A DNA stretch of 64,000 nt. It comes from Hoplostethus atlanticus. Taxonomy: Eukaryota > Chordata > Actinopteri > Trachichthyiformes > Trachichthyidae. This document shows, piece after piece, positions 23,861 to 32,655 of this stretch. Under the pieces are notes generated by a model. The model made no database searches. It was not told the DNA's origin and was given only the letters and a program-made list of their open reading frames with translations. The stretch covers positions 434,001-498,000 of the forward strand of contig JAXDDX010000164.1 of the NCBI GenBank assembly GCA_034670405.1, read 5' to 3'. Each line of letters opens with the position of its first letter. Position 1 is the first letter of the stretch. Made by a program: the position numbers and the translations under genes.

Positions 23861-24199
23861 GGTTTTTTGGTTTGGGAAAAGGGGAAAAACTTTTTAACCC
23901 TGGGGACGATGGTGTTCCACTAGGTTGCTAAGAAGTCGTTACTACTTCCCCTAAAATCGCTGACGTCCCTGGAAAAATGGATTGGAAATGTCCCCGTCGA
24001 AAGTCACGCAGAGGTTTCCGGTACTCCCGCCCCTGATTGGTCAGACCAACCCCTTTACCCCTGTTTATACCCCCTTCCCGGTTTCTATCCTTTGTTTATC
24101 TCCCGGGAGCAGGAAAATGGCGGCAAAGGTCCCCCGATTTGCCGAAAGGAGGGAGAGAGACAGGGGCCCTTTTTTAAACCCCTTTTTTAAACGGGCCGT

Positions 24200-24930
24200 T
24201 TTAGCAGTGGTTTCCCCAAAAGTTCTTTCCCCCCCTTTGGTTTTGCAAAACGTAAAAGGCTGAATTTAAAGTTCGGAATGACTTAGCCTCCCTCCCCGGC
24301 GAGAGAGGTTTAGAAACAGGGAAATAGGCAGGGGAGCCCCGGGGAAACAGGTGATGGGCAAGTCGTAAGGACATGAGGGGGTAGGGAGAGGGGGCCCTTT
24401 TTTTTATTTTAACACCTTTCAAGAATCAAGATTTGTCGGGGGGAACAGAGGAGAAGCGGGAGGCCCCGGGAACAGGAGCGGTCGGGAACTTACCCGGGGG
24501 CCCAGGGCAGACCGGAGAAAGGGAATTTGGGAGAATTTGCTTCCCCTGATAACGGAACCCGAGGACCACAATGTTTAGGGTTGTGGAGTGCCAACCCCAA
24601 ACCGGCCCCCGCACCCCCTGGACATGGGGAAGGAGATGAGTGGAAATTTTTATACGCTCCCGGTGGTTTCCCCCCCCAGGACCAAAAGTGAGGGGTTTTC
24701 GAACCCGGGGCCCGGGGCTTGCCATCCAAAGGGAATTTAAGTCAATGGGGAGGAAAAGTTCGGTTTGGGGGTCCCGGGGGTGGGAACCGCGTGGAGTCAA
24801 TAAAACTGGCAAACCCGGGGCCGTAGTCCATTAAAGCGAGCCCCCGGGAGCGTCTCTTTGGAAAGGGGAAAGGGGTCAAAATTGAAAGAAAGGGCTGGGG
24901 GACTGGGGGAACCCGGGGAGTGGGATGGCT
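24200..24930 (-). pseudogene. Smeared protease and start of reverse transcriptase of Sushi A
   Basis: The minus-strand frame 24426-24812 follows a Sushi protease: an LTFGPGG..HRE block, then IVVLGF..KQI near 24560. Frame 24201-24422 recalls the linker before the reverse transcriptase. The active-site D-S/T-G is not readable. Confidence 0.55.
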
Positions 24931-24932
24931 CA

Positions 24933-25205
24933 TCAGGGGCCCCGGGAGTCACTGATGAAACCTCCCCCTTTTTTCCCCCCCCCCCCGGGGGGACAGGTAG
25001 CCAGGAAATGGCCAGCCTGGCCGCAGTAGAGGCAGGCTCCCGAGTCCATCCTCCGTTCCACTGGGGAAAGCCGGGTCCGGGCTAGCTGCATAGGCTCTGC
25101 TTTGGAGACTAGGTTAGCCCTGGCATCCCCACTACCCCCCAGGAGATGAGCAATTCCCCTGGGGAGACCTGGCTCGACTCGCCACTGTGTAGCCAGGTCG
25201 GACAC
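24933..25205 (-). pseudogene. gag nucleocapsid region of Sushi A (CCHC knuckle)
   Basis: The frame continues the gag protein after a frame change near 25210. It holds the zinc knuckle [14 protein letters not shown] (about residues 58-71), which binds element RNA. A run of C at 24973-24986 then marks the edge of the low-fidelity block. Confidence 0.85.
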
Positions 25206-25226
25206 CTTAATAGCTAACTGAATAGC

Positions 25227-25898
25227 CTAGTCTAATGTCCCTAGTTCCCCTCCGAGCGCCACCTCCCTACTAACTTCCCGGCTGAGTCCGCTCTGGAAAG
25301 CAGTAATAAGGGCGCTATCGTTCCAGCCAACTTCAATAGCCAAGCTGCGGAATTTGCCTATGTATTGTCGAACACTGAGCTTGCCCTGCCGGAGTCTCAA
25401 TAAGTGTTGTCCTGCTTGTTGCCCTTGTATGGGGTGGTCAAAAACACGTTTAAGCTCAACAGAAAGAGCTGCAAACGACTGGGCTGTGGGAGAGCCCTGC
25501 TCATAGAGAGCGTTGTATAGACTCAGTGGGGCTCCCTCCAACAGATTAACAATGAATGCTACCTTAGCTGCTTCGCTACCATAGTGAGATGGTTGGGCAC
25601 TGAAAGTGAGACGACACTGAATGAGAAACTCACAACAGGTGTTGGGATCGCCAGAATACTTTGCCAGGGGTGGAATGTGAGGCTCCGAGACGGGAGAGGC
25701 AGCAGGAGCTGGTTGGGCGGCCGCTGGGGGTGGCGAGGAATCCGTACTCATGGTCTGTCCCAAGCTGAAAGTGGCCAAAGCAGTGGAGATGTCCTTCAGC
25801 TGAACTAGGACAGCTTGCAGCGCCTGCTCGTGTTGGCCCAAGCGCTGCCCCTGGTTCGAGATTGCCTGCTTCAGGGTGTCGTAGTCTGCTGGGTCCAT
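25227..25898 (-). CDS. Sushi-type gag, capsid part
   Basis: The start codon at 25898 lies 16 bases after the LTR end. The 223-codon frame has an N-terminal coiled-coil-like segment (residues 1-45), an alanine/proline-rich linker (about 50-75) and a retrotransposon gag capsid domain (about 80-215) with CREF-like, FSAQPSHYG, AKVAFIVNLL and RQYIGKFRSLA motifs. The product would assemble the particle. The frame stops at 25227, shortly before the zinc-knuckle frame (24933-25205), so the gag is split. Homologous proteins in mammals are the domesticated PEG10/RTL family. Confidence 0.9.
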   Translation of the reverse strand: MDPADYDTLKQAISNQGQRLGQHEQALQAVLVQLKDISTALATFSLGQTMSTDSSPPPAAAQPAPAASPVSEPHIPPLAKYSGDPNTCCEFLIQCRLTFSAQPSHYGSEAAKVAFIVNLLEGAPLSLYNALYEQGSPTAQSFAALSVELKRVFDHPIQGQQAGQHLLRLRQGKLSVRQYIGKFRSLAIEVGWNDSALITAFQSGLSREVSREVALGGELGTLD

Positions 25899-25914
25899 GC
25901 TGGCCAGATTGTTC

Positions 25915-26475
25915 TGTCAGGATTACGGTTGTATCTGGAACCAGAATGCAGACCACGACAAGGGAGTAGGAAAAAGAGGTTTTAATGGAGGAGCGGAGCA
26001 GGTGATGGGATGGTGGGGGGTGCAGAGGCTGGGCTGGTTGGAGCTGGGGTAGGCAGGAGAGAGAGGAGCAGGCAGGTGAGAGGGAAGCAGACAGGCTGGT
26101 GGGTTGCGGCAAGGAGACACAGGGAAAGAGATGTTCAGGGGATCCTGGAAGATAGGAGAATGAGGTTAGTAACGCACGAGGGCACACAAGGAAATAACTC
26201 AAGGACTAGAAGTCAAGAGCGGCCAAGAGAGTGACTACCACTGTAGTTGGCGGAACAATCTGGCGATGAGTGGTTGGAGAGCCGGGGTATATATCTTGCA
26301 GGGCTGATGGGCTGATGGAGAACAGGTGTGGAGGAGAGGCAGGACCGGGAGAGGGAGCCACACCCACGCCACACACACACACGATGAGAGACAGACAGGG
26401 GAGGTGGAGACACAAGGGAGGCAGGGACACAAAGAAACATAAGGAAAACCTGGAGTCGGGGCTGGAGCCGTGACA
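25915..26475 (-). repeat. 5' LTR of Sushi element A
   Basis: On the minus strand it runs from TGTCACGGCTCCAGCC to AATCCTGACA (561 bp). A TATATA box lies near 26288 (reverse strand). It is flanked on the right by CCCGG, the target duplicate. Confidence 0.88.
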
Positions 26476-26853
26476 CCCGGCTTTCCTCCCACTCATCGCC
26501 AGATTGTTTGCTCTGCTTCAGTGGTAGCTACTCTCCAGCCTTCGTTCGTATTAGATATTGCCTATGCTTGTTTCCCCGTGTTTGCTCCTGTTAATACCTG
26601 CTCTGTCTCTTGAACTCCAGGAACCCAGCCTGTCTGCTTGCCTGCCTGTCACCTGCCTGCTAACCTGCCAGCTCTTCACCCATCTCCGCTTTCCCCCGTC
26701 ATCACACCGCCTCGCCATCTCCACTTCCCGGGCCATATTCAGCCTTACCTATTCCTCCCATCTCCGGTTATCCTCTCAATAAACCTGTTTGACTACCATC
26801 AGCCTCAGCCTCTGTGTTCTGCGCTTGGGTCCGCTTGTCTGCTACCCTTGACA
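26476..26853 (+). repeat. Sushi element B LTR, downstream part
   Basis: The LTR resumes with CCCGG and continues to CCTTGACA, with a poly(A) signal AATAAA near 26779. The leader GAACAATCTGGCCAGC that follows is identical to that of element A. Confidence 0.8.
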
Positions 26854-26869
26854 GAACAATCTGGCCAGC

Positions 26870-27230
26870 ATGGACCCAGCAGACTACGTCCTGAGGCAGG
26901 CGATCTCCAACCAGGGGCAGCGCTTGGTTCACCATGAGCAGACGTTGCTAACAGTCGTGGACCAGTTAAAGGAGATCTCCCCCACACTGGCAACCCCCCG
27001 CTTGGAACAAGCCACAACCATGGCGGCGACCTCCTCTCCACCACCAGCAGCCGCCCAACCAGCTCCTCCAGTCTCTCCCGTCTCTGAGCCCCAATTCCAC
27101 CTCCATCAAGGTATTCTAGCGATCCCAACACCTGCCGTGAGTTCCTAACCTAGTGTCAGTTAACTTTTTGTGCCCAGCCTTCTCGCTACGGCAATGAGGC
27201 TGCCAAGCTAGCTTACGTAGTGAATATTTT
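26870..27230 (+). pseudogene. gag fragment of Sushi element B
   Basis: The ATG at 26870 opens a frame starting MDPADYVLRQAISNQGQRL, closely like element A. It runs through the coiled-coil and proline-rich linker and stops at 27148. Capsid-like sequence (CQLTFCAQPSRYGNEAAKLAYVVNIL in pieces) continues to about 27230, then homology ends. The rest of element B is not in the window. Confidence 0.88.
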
Positions 27231-27400
27231 GATTTCATGTTGTGAAATCCAGCTTATGCACCTGACCGGAACCTTTTGGTAGAGCACAGGGTCTCACGTC
27301 TTATATTCATTTTACTCTGAAATAACTTGAAAATGGTGCAATTGTCGGTTGAAAATCTAAAGATTTCTGGGCTGGGCTAAGCCCCCAATGTTTCAAGCTC

Positions 27401-28081
27401 TGTGACGGCTGCAACTACCAGCCGCACTATCAACGTAGCACACAAACGGTAACCCTACACAAATGGACACCTTTTAACATAGGAATGATACTGACAATAG
27501 GTAGCTGTTAAAAACCTTTATTAGCTTTGTGACATGAATGATTTGAGTACACGCAATCTTTCATGTGGACATGTGACATGCTATAATATACTTTCCTTTG
27601 TCGAGTATCCTGCGGAACGATCAGTCCAACAAAGACCGAGCCGCTGCCTCAGACCAACTTATGTGGGCCAACAGGCTGATTGGACCCTACCACACCAGCT
27701 ACAGCCAGAGGGGTGGTTTGGAACTTTCTGGCAGGAAGTCATCACAATAAAGTGATGACGTACCCTATAATCAACTATGGGCTTGCCCAGTGTGTGGGCG
27801 TGTGTGTGTATATATAGCACTGCTGGTGTGACTGAAGGAGTTAGTTTTGTTTAGTCACAGCACTTATGCTTTTATTTTGACTTAGTTCTGTTTATTTTGA
27901 CTGATATAATTTGTCTCTAGAGCAGTTCCTTAAGTTGAAGTTTATGGTTTTGTTGTTATTTGTTTTGTTACTGGTTTTGTTATCCCTCTTAACAAACTGT
28001 ATATATTTTGGGCTAATAAAACCCTTATTTTTTCACACCACCTGATCTCCCAGTTATACTGCCAACCCCGGGTCCCTCACA
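27401..28081 (+). repeat. 5' LTR of element G2
   Basis: It begins TGTGACGGCTGCA and ends GGTCCCTCACA. A TATATATAG box lies near 27809, and AATAAA at 28015 is the poly(A) signal. A 73-codon open frame inside it recurs in the 3' LTR and is not a gene. Confidence 0.95.
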
Positions 28082-28083
28082 TA

Positions 28084-28101
28084 TGGTGGCAGCGGTGGGA
28101 T
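28084..28101 (+). other. Primer-binding site of element G2, tRNA-Leu type
   Basis: TGGTGGCAGCGGTGGGAT lies two bases after the LTR. It is identical to 1597-1614. Confidence 0.75.
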
Positions 28102-28163
28102 CCAGCAGTAGGAGGTGCAGGTGAAGTGTTTTGTATTTTTTTTTTGCTTTGTTTTTCCTCAAC

Positions 28164-30893
28164 ATGAAGAAAGCTGCAAAAGGAGGAAGAGCACCAGTCG
28201 CTCGAGACCAGCAGTTGGGCGTGGAGGAGCAAGCTGAGGAGGAAGGGGCCGAGGGTGGAGCCATGCCCTCAGAAGGAGAGGAGGTCCGGGAGCCCACCCT
28301 TACCGACTTGGCCAACATTCTCCGTGCCCACCTGGGGCAGCAGCAGGAACGAGATGACCGGCTAGCTGTAGAGACAGCACGCCAGGAGCAGCGGTTTAAA
28401 GCCTTGCAGCACCAGTTTAATATGCTTCAGTTAGAGGTGCAGGCTCGCACCTCTCCAACGTTTGGTCAACCCTCTGGGAAGTTGGACACCCTGGACCCTG
28501 TTGTGGACTCTGTTCCTCTCCCTGCCCAGACAGTAGTTGGGGTTTCCCATAATGACAGCTCCTCTACAGTACACCTAAGGTCTGTTAAGGAGCCAAGGCT
28601 TCAGCAGTTAACCGACACTGATGATATTGAACATTTTCTTATCACTTTTGAGAGAATAGCTGTAGCATGCAGATGGCCAATGGAAGATTGGGCTTTTAGG
28701 CTGATACCATTATTGACAGGCAAAGCCAGGAGTGCCTATGTACATATGGACAATGAGGATGCTCTAGATTACGAAGCTGTTAAAATGGGCATTCTTCAAA
28801 AATATGATATAAATCCGGAAACCTATAGACAGAAATTTCGCAGCCTTGAGGTTGAGCCAGAAGAGAACCCAAAAGAACTGTATGTTAGATTAAAGGATCT
28901 TTATGGGAAATGGGTTCAGCCTAAAGGAAAAACTGTGAATGAGATTGGGGAAATTATTGTTCTCGAGCAATATCTGAGAATGCTTTCCCCTGAGCTCCAG
29001 GTTTGGATTAGGGAGCACAATCCTGCCACAGCCGCTGAAGCAGCTTCCCTGGCTGATGTCTTTGTTGCGGCCAGGCGAAAGAAGCAGCCATGGAGTTTCA
29101 CTGCCTGGAAGACAACTAAGGACCACAAAGGGCCAGGCGTCTCTTGGCCGTCTGGGGTAGTCACTACAGGGGGTAAGGCTCCTGTAAAGGAGAACCAGAC
29201 TTTGATGAAATCATTTGCTAAACCTACCACAGTACCCGTATGCTATTTATGTGGTGAAGAGGGACACACCAAACCTGTTTGCCCCAAGAACCCTGTGAAA
29301 TTAACTCAGATGTGTTATGTTCCTAGAGGTGACCTGGGGCCCAAAATGGCGCCAGAGCAGCCACTGAGGGAGACCAGGGTGGAAATAAATGGCTGTGAGT
29401 TAAAAGCACTCATTGATACAGGCAGCACTCAGACTCTTGTCCAGAGACAGTTTATTCCTCCCCACAGTGTGCGTATGGCTGATACGGTGCCTATCTGTTG
29501 TGTGCATGGAGACAAAAAATTGTATCCTACAGCAGATGTATACATCAAGGTGCGAGGCCAGAACTATCTCATGAGTGTGGGGGTTGCTGAACATCTTCCC
29601 TTTCCTGTGGTGCTGGGTCATGATCTGCCTGTCCTTGTTGATCTCTTGCATCCAAGTAAGTTGTGTAATGTGGCAATCACACGAGCTAAAGCCAGGGAGA
29701 CTCTACAGTCCATCCAACCTTTAAGTGAACTCCCCTTCTATGATGCTGAGATTGAAGAAAAGCCTGGAAAGGATCGCAAATCACGTAGCCAGAAACGACA
29801 GGAAAAATTCCAACATACGAAAGTAGACTCCCCCATTGAGTTACATCCGCAACTGCCCTTAGGGTTTCAACTACCAACAGACATCCAAGTATCACAACAA
29901 GATGACCCTAGCCTAGCTCCTTATTTGCAGCAAGCCAGAGACTATAAGGAAGGGGGTGAGGTGCAGTTGCTAAATGGGGATGGGTACCTTATGGAAAATG
30001 GGATACTATACCGCCAGCAAGGGCCAGCAAAGCAGCTAATGGTGCCTAAATCAGCTAGAGAAACTGTACTTGGGTTGGGTCATTCTGTTCCCTGGGCAGG
30101 CCACCTGGGGAAACATAAAACCATTGCCCGCATTAAGAGACATTTTCACTGGCCGGGGTTACGTGATGATGTGGCCCAGTACTGCCGAAGCTGTCCCCAG
30201 TGCCAGCAAACCTCAGCCCGGTACCCCTTTAAAGTTCCCCTCCAGCCATTGCCGGTCATTGTTACCCCGTTTGAACGTTTGGGGATGGATATTGTGGGCC
30301 CAGTGGAAAGGAGTAAGGCAGGAAATCGCTTTATGTTGGTGATCACAGATTACGCTACCCGTTATCCCGAAGTGTTCCCACTTAAAACTGTTAAGGCTAA
30401 GTCAATTGCTCTTTGCCTGGTGCAATTCTTTGCAAGGGTCGGGTTCCCCAGGGAAATTCTCACTGACCAGGGGACCAATTTCATGTCCAAATTGTTAAGG
30501 GATGTGTACCAACTGCTGGGGATTAAAAGCATAAGAACTACCCCATACCATCCTCAAACTGATGGTCTGACAGAGCGTTTCAACCAAACCCTCAAACAAA
30601 TGCTCAGGAAATTCATTAATGACAGAGGATCTGACTGGGATCAGTGGTTACCTTATCTGCTTTTTGCTTACAGGGAGGTACCCCAGGCCTCAACTGGCTT
30701 CTCCCCGTTTGAACTGTTGTATGGCCATGAGGTAAGGGGACCACTCTCTTTGCTGAAGGCACAATGGGGGAAGGATCACAGGACATCACAGCCTCAGAGT
30801 GTTGTTGCCTATGTTGTCCACATGAGGGAGAAGCTCGAGAAGATGACGATGCTTGCTCAGCAGAATATGACAGAACCAGAAAACATGGTATGA
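28164..30893 (+). CDS. Gag-protease-integrase polyprotein of element G2
   Basis: The frame is open from 28131; the ATG at 28164 (MKKAAKGG) matches the position of gag starts and is preferred. Counting from it: acidic N-terminus and coiled coil (about 15-100), gag capsid domain (about 150-310), zinc knuckle CYLCGEEGHTKPVC (about 360-373), retroviral-type aspartic protease with LIDTGSTQTLV (D at about 418), H2C2 integrase zinc module (about 640-680) and the DDE core with GMDIVGP, ILTDQGTNF and LTERFNQ (about 705-800). It would make particle, process it and insert DNA. The frame stops within the integrase C-terminal region, just before the GPY/F-type module in the next frame. Integrase before reverse transcriptase is the Gmr1-clade order. 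Confidence 0.95.
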   Translation: MKKAAKGGRAPVARDQQLGVEEQAEEEGAEGGAMPSEGEEVREPTLTDLANILRAHLGQQQERDDRLAVETARQEQRFKALQHQFNMLQLEVQARTSPTFGQPSGKLDTLDPVVDSVPLPAQTVVGVSHNDSSSTVHLRSVKEPRLQQLTDTDDIEHFLITFERIAVACRWPMEDWAFRLIPLLTGKARSAYVHMDNEDALDYEAVKMGILQKYDINPETYRQKFRSLEVEPEENPKELYVRLKDLYGKWVQPKGKTVNEIGEIIVLEQYLRMLSPELQVWIREHNPATAAEAASLADVFVAARRKKQPWSFTAWKTTKDHKGPGVSWPSGVVTTGGKAPVKENQTLMKSFAKPTTVPVCYLCGEEGHTKPVCPKNPVKLTQMCYVPRGDLGPKMAPEQPLRETRVEINGCELKALIDTGSTQTLVQRQFIPPHSVRMADTVPICCVHGDKKLYPTADVYIKVRGQNYLMSVGVAEHLPFPVVLGHDLPVLVDLLHPSKLCNVAITRAKARETLQSIQPLSELPFYDAEIEEKPGKDRKSRSQKRQEKFQHTKVDSPIELHPQLPLGFQLPTDIQVSQQDDPSLAPYLQQARDYKEGGEVQLLNGDGYLMENGILYRQQGPAKQLMVPKSARETVLGLGHSVPWAGHLGKHKTIARIKRHFHWPGLRDDVAQYCRSCPQCQQTSARYPFKVPLQPLPVIVTPFERLGMDIVGPVERSKAGNRFMLVITDYATRYPEVFPLKTVKAKSIALCLVQFFARVGFPREILTDQGTNFMSKLLRDVYQLLGIKSIRTTPYHPQTDGLTERFNQTLKQMLRKFINDRGSDWDQWLPYLLFAYREVPQASTGFSPFELLYGHEVRGPLSLLKAQWGKDHRTSQPQSVVAYVVHMREKLEKMTMLAQQNMTEPENMV

Positions 30894-30933
30894 CAAATCT
30901 GCCCGGGAGCGGAGTTTTTCCCCTGGACAGAAA

Positions 30934-32655
30934 GTGTTGGTTATGCTCCCCACACAAGAAAGCAAACTACTGGCTAAGTGGCAAGGCCCATATGAGGTAA
31001 CAAAAAAAATGGGTCCCACTACTTATGAGATTGCCACTCCTGGTGAGGCACGGGCCAAGAGAATTTTGCATGTTAATCTGCTAAAGGAATGGTTCCCCAG
31101 GTCTGACAAAAAAGCAGAGGTTTTGTTGATTAGGCGTGTGGAGGATGAGGATGACAACGGAGAGCAGTACCTTCCTGTACCTGTTCCGGCCCTGCCTGAC
31201 CTGACCCACCTCACTGCTCTTCAGCAAGCCCAGGTGAGCGCCCTCTGTGTCCCAGATGTTTTTAAAGAAACTCCAGGCCATACAAATGGGATTGAACACA
31301 ATATTGTGCTTAAGGATAAGGCTACTGTAAGGAGATTGAGTTACAGAATTCCAGAGCGCCTCCTGGTGTCTTTAAAAAAGGAAATTGATCTGATGTTGTC
31401 CCTGGGAATCATTGAAGCATCAAGAAGTGAATGGTGTAATCCCATTGTCTTGGTCCCAAAGAAAGATGGCACTATAAGATTCTGTATAGACTTCCGATAT
31501 CTAAATTCCATCTCACAGTTTGATTCCTATCCAACCCCTCGCATTGATGAACTGATTGACTGTTTAGGCAAAGCTAAGTTTCTAACAACCATCGATCTCT
31601 GCAAGGGTTACTGGCAGGTGCCGTTGACGCCACAGTCCCGTGAACTGACCACCTTCCGTACATCATGGGGCCTCTTTCAGTTCACGGTAATGCCATTTGG
31701 ACTGCATGGTGCCCCAGCTACATTCCAAAGGTTGATGGATCAGGTACTGATGGGGCTTTCAGATTTTGCAGGCGCATACTTGGATGATATTGTCATTCAT
31801 AGTGCCACATGGGAGGAGCATATGGACCATCTGAAGACGGTAATTGGACGTCTCCAGGACGCAGGGCTGACTGTCAACCCGTCTAAGTGCCATTTCGCCA
31901 AGACTGAGACTGAATACCTTGGGTATGTCATTGGGAATGGAGTTATCAAACCCCAGATTCATAAGATCCAGGCCATTCACTCTTGCCCACTACCGCAGAC
32001 AAAGACCCAGCTGAAGTCGTTCATTGGGATGTCAGGTTGGTACAGACGTTTCGTGCCTAATTATTCCTCTCGAGCTGCTGTACTTACAGATATGACCAGA
32101 CGGATGAGCCCTACTCGGCTGCAGTGGAGTGAGGAGGCAGAGTTGGCTTTTAAAGACCTTCAGGATGCACTGAGTAAGAACCCTGTTTTATCTAGCCCTG
32201 ACTTTGACAAAAACTTTCTTTTACAAACTGATGCCTCAGAGCGAGGGTTGGGAGCTGTGCTTCTGCAGGGGGAGCCCAACAACTACCACCCAGTGGCTTA
32301 TATCAGCAGGAAGTTGTTCCCCAGGGAGACTCGTTATTCCACAGTGGAAAAAGAGTGTCTGGCTGTGAAATGGGCCTTGGACTCCCTCAAATATTATCTC
32401 CTGGGAAGAGAGTTTATCCTGGAAACAGACCACAAGGCACTGAAGTGGATGGAAGGGATGAAGGATGCTAACAGCCGCATCACTCGCTGGTATCTGGCAA
32501 TGCAGCCATTCCGTTTCACCATCCATCATATACCAGGCAGAGATAACGTAACCGCCGACTTCCTATCACGCTCTCACGGCGTGATACCAGAAGGGGGGGA
32601 GTGTGTGACGGCTGCAACTACCAGCCGCACTATCAACGTAGCACACAAACGGTAA
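30934..32655 (+). CDS. Integrase end, reverse transcriptase and RNase H of element G2
   Basis: The 573-codon frame begins in the integrase GPY/F-type module (KWQGPYEV near residue 15). The reverse transcriptase follows (about 120-330), with the VPKKDGTIRFCIDFRYLN block, the DLCKGYWQV motif A and the catalytic AYLDDIVIHS (YLDD at 31777-31788). RNase H comes next (about 420-545), with TDASERGLGAVLLQ, YSTVEKECLAVKWAL and TDHKAL. It ends DNVTADFLSRS, then runs into the 3' LTR. It is in the +1 frame relative to the upstream frame. In element G1 the reading continues in frame across this point, so the shift here is probably a lesion or sequence error, not a programmed site. Confidence 0.95.
   Translation: MLVMLPTQESKLLAKWQGPYEVTKKMGPTTYEIATPGEARAKRILHVNLLKEWFPRSDKKAEVLLIRRVEDEDDNGEQYLPVPVPALPDLTHLTALQQAQVSALCVPDVFKETPGHTNGIEHNIVLKDKATVRRLSYRIPERLLVSLKKEIDLMLSLGIIEASRSEWCNPIVLVPKKDGTIRFCIDFRYLNSISQFDSYPTPRIDELIDCLGKAKFLTTIDLCKGYWQVPLTPQSRELTTFRTSWGLFQFTVMPFGLHGAPATFQRLMDQVLMGLSDFAGAYLDDIVIHSATWEEHMDHLKTVIGRLQDAGLTVNPSKCHFAKTETEYLGYVIGNGVIKPQIHKIQAIHSCPLPQTKTQLKSFIGMSGWYRRFVPNYSSRAAVLTDMTRRMSPTRLQWSEEAELAFKDLQDALSKNPVLSSPDFDKNFLLQTDASERGLGAVLLQGEPNNYHPVAYISRKLFPRETRYSTVEKECLAVKWALDSLKYYLLGREFILETDHKALKWMEGMKDANSRITRWYLAMQPFRFTIHHIPGRDNVTADFLSRSHGVIPEGGECVTAATTSRTINVAHKR
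32590..32601 (+). other. Polypurine tract of element G2
   Basis: AGAAGGGGGGGAG lies two bases ahead of the 3' LTR and is the expected plus-strand priming site. Confidence 0.75.

Larger units (their letters stand above)
11060..24960. other. Low-fidelity sequence block with inflated homopolymers
   Basis: From about 11060 the text changes to dense runs of one base (A, C, G or T of 3-15). Reading frames vanish and known elements survive only as smeared versions. Between about 12850 and 14000 the sequence is clean enough for reverse transcriptase and RNase H to be read. Clean sequence resumes near 24960 inside the Sushi gag. The two LTRs of element G3 show the effect directly: matching blocks differ mainly by bases replaced with copies of their neighbours. 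The large overlapping open frames at 19202-20486 lie here and are not credible genes. I treat the block as assembly or read error rather than biology. Confidence 0.8.
18971..26475 (-). mobile_element. Sushi-type (Tf1/sushi) Gypsy element A, nested
   Basis: On the minus strand the element runs from its 5' LTR (26475 to 25915) through gag, CCHC knuckle, protease, reverse transcriptase, RNase H, integrase and a chromodomain-like end to a 3' LTR remnant (19061 to 18971). It is flanked by CCCGG at 18966-18970 and 26476-26480. It is inserted in the LTR of element B, and is itself interrupted by a CR1/L2-like LINE near 21950-23860. Sequence quality is good only from 24960 to the 5' end. The gag is the type from which mammalian Sushi-derived genes such as PEG10 and RTL1 arose. 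Confidence 0.85.

Noticed and set aside
27534-27755. 73-codon open frame, repeated identically at 32737-32958
   Set aside because: It lies entirely within the LTRs of element G2, so the repeat is the LTR pair and not a gene family.
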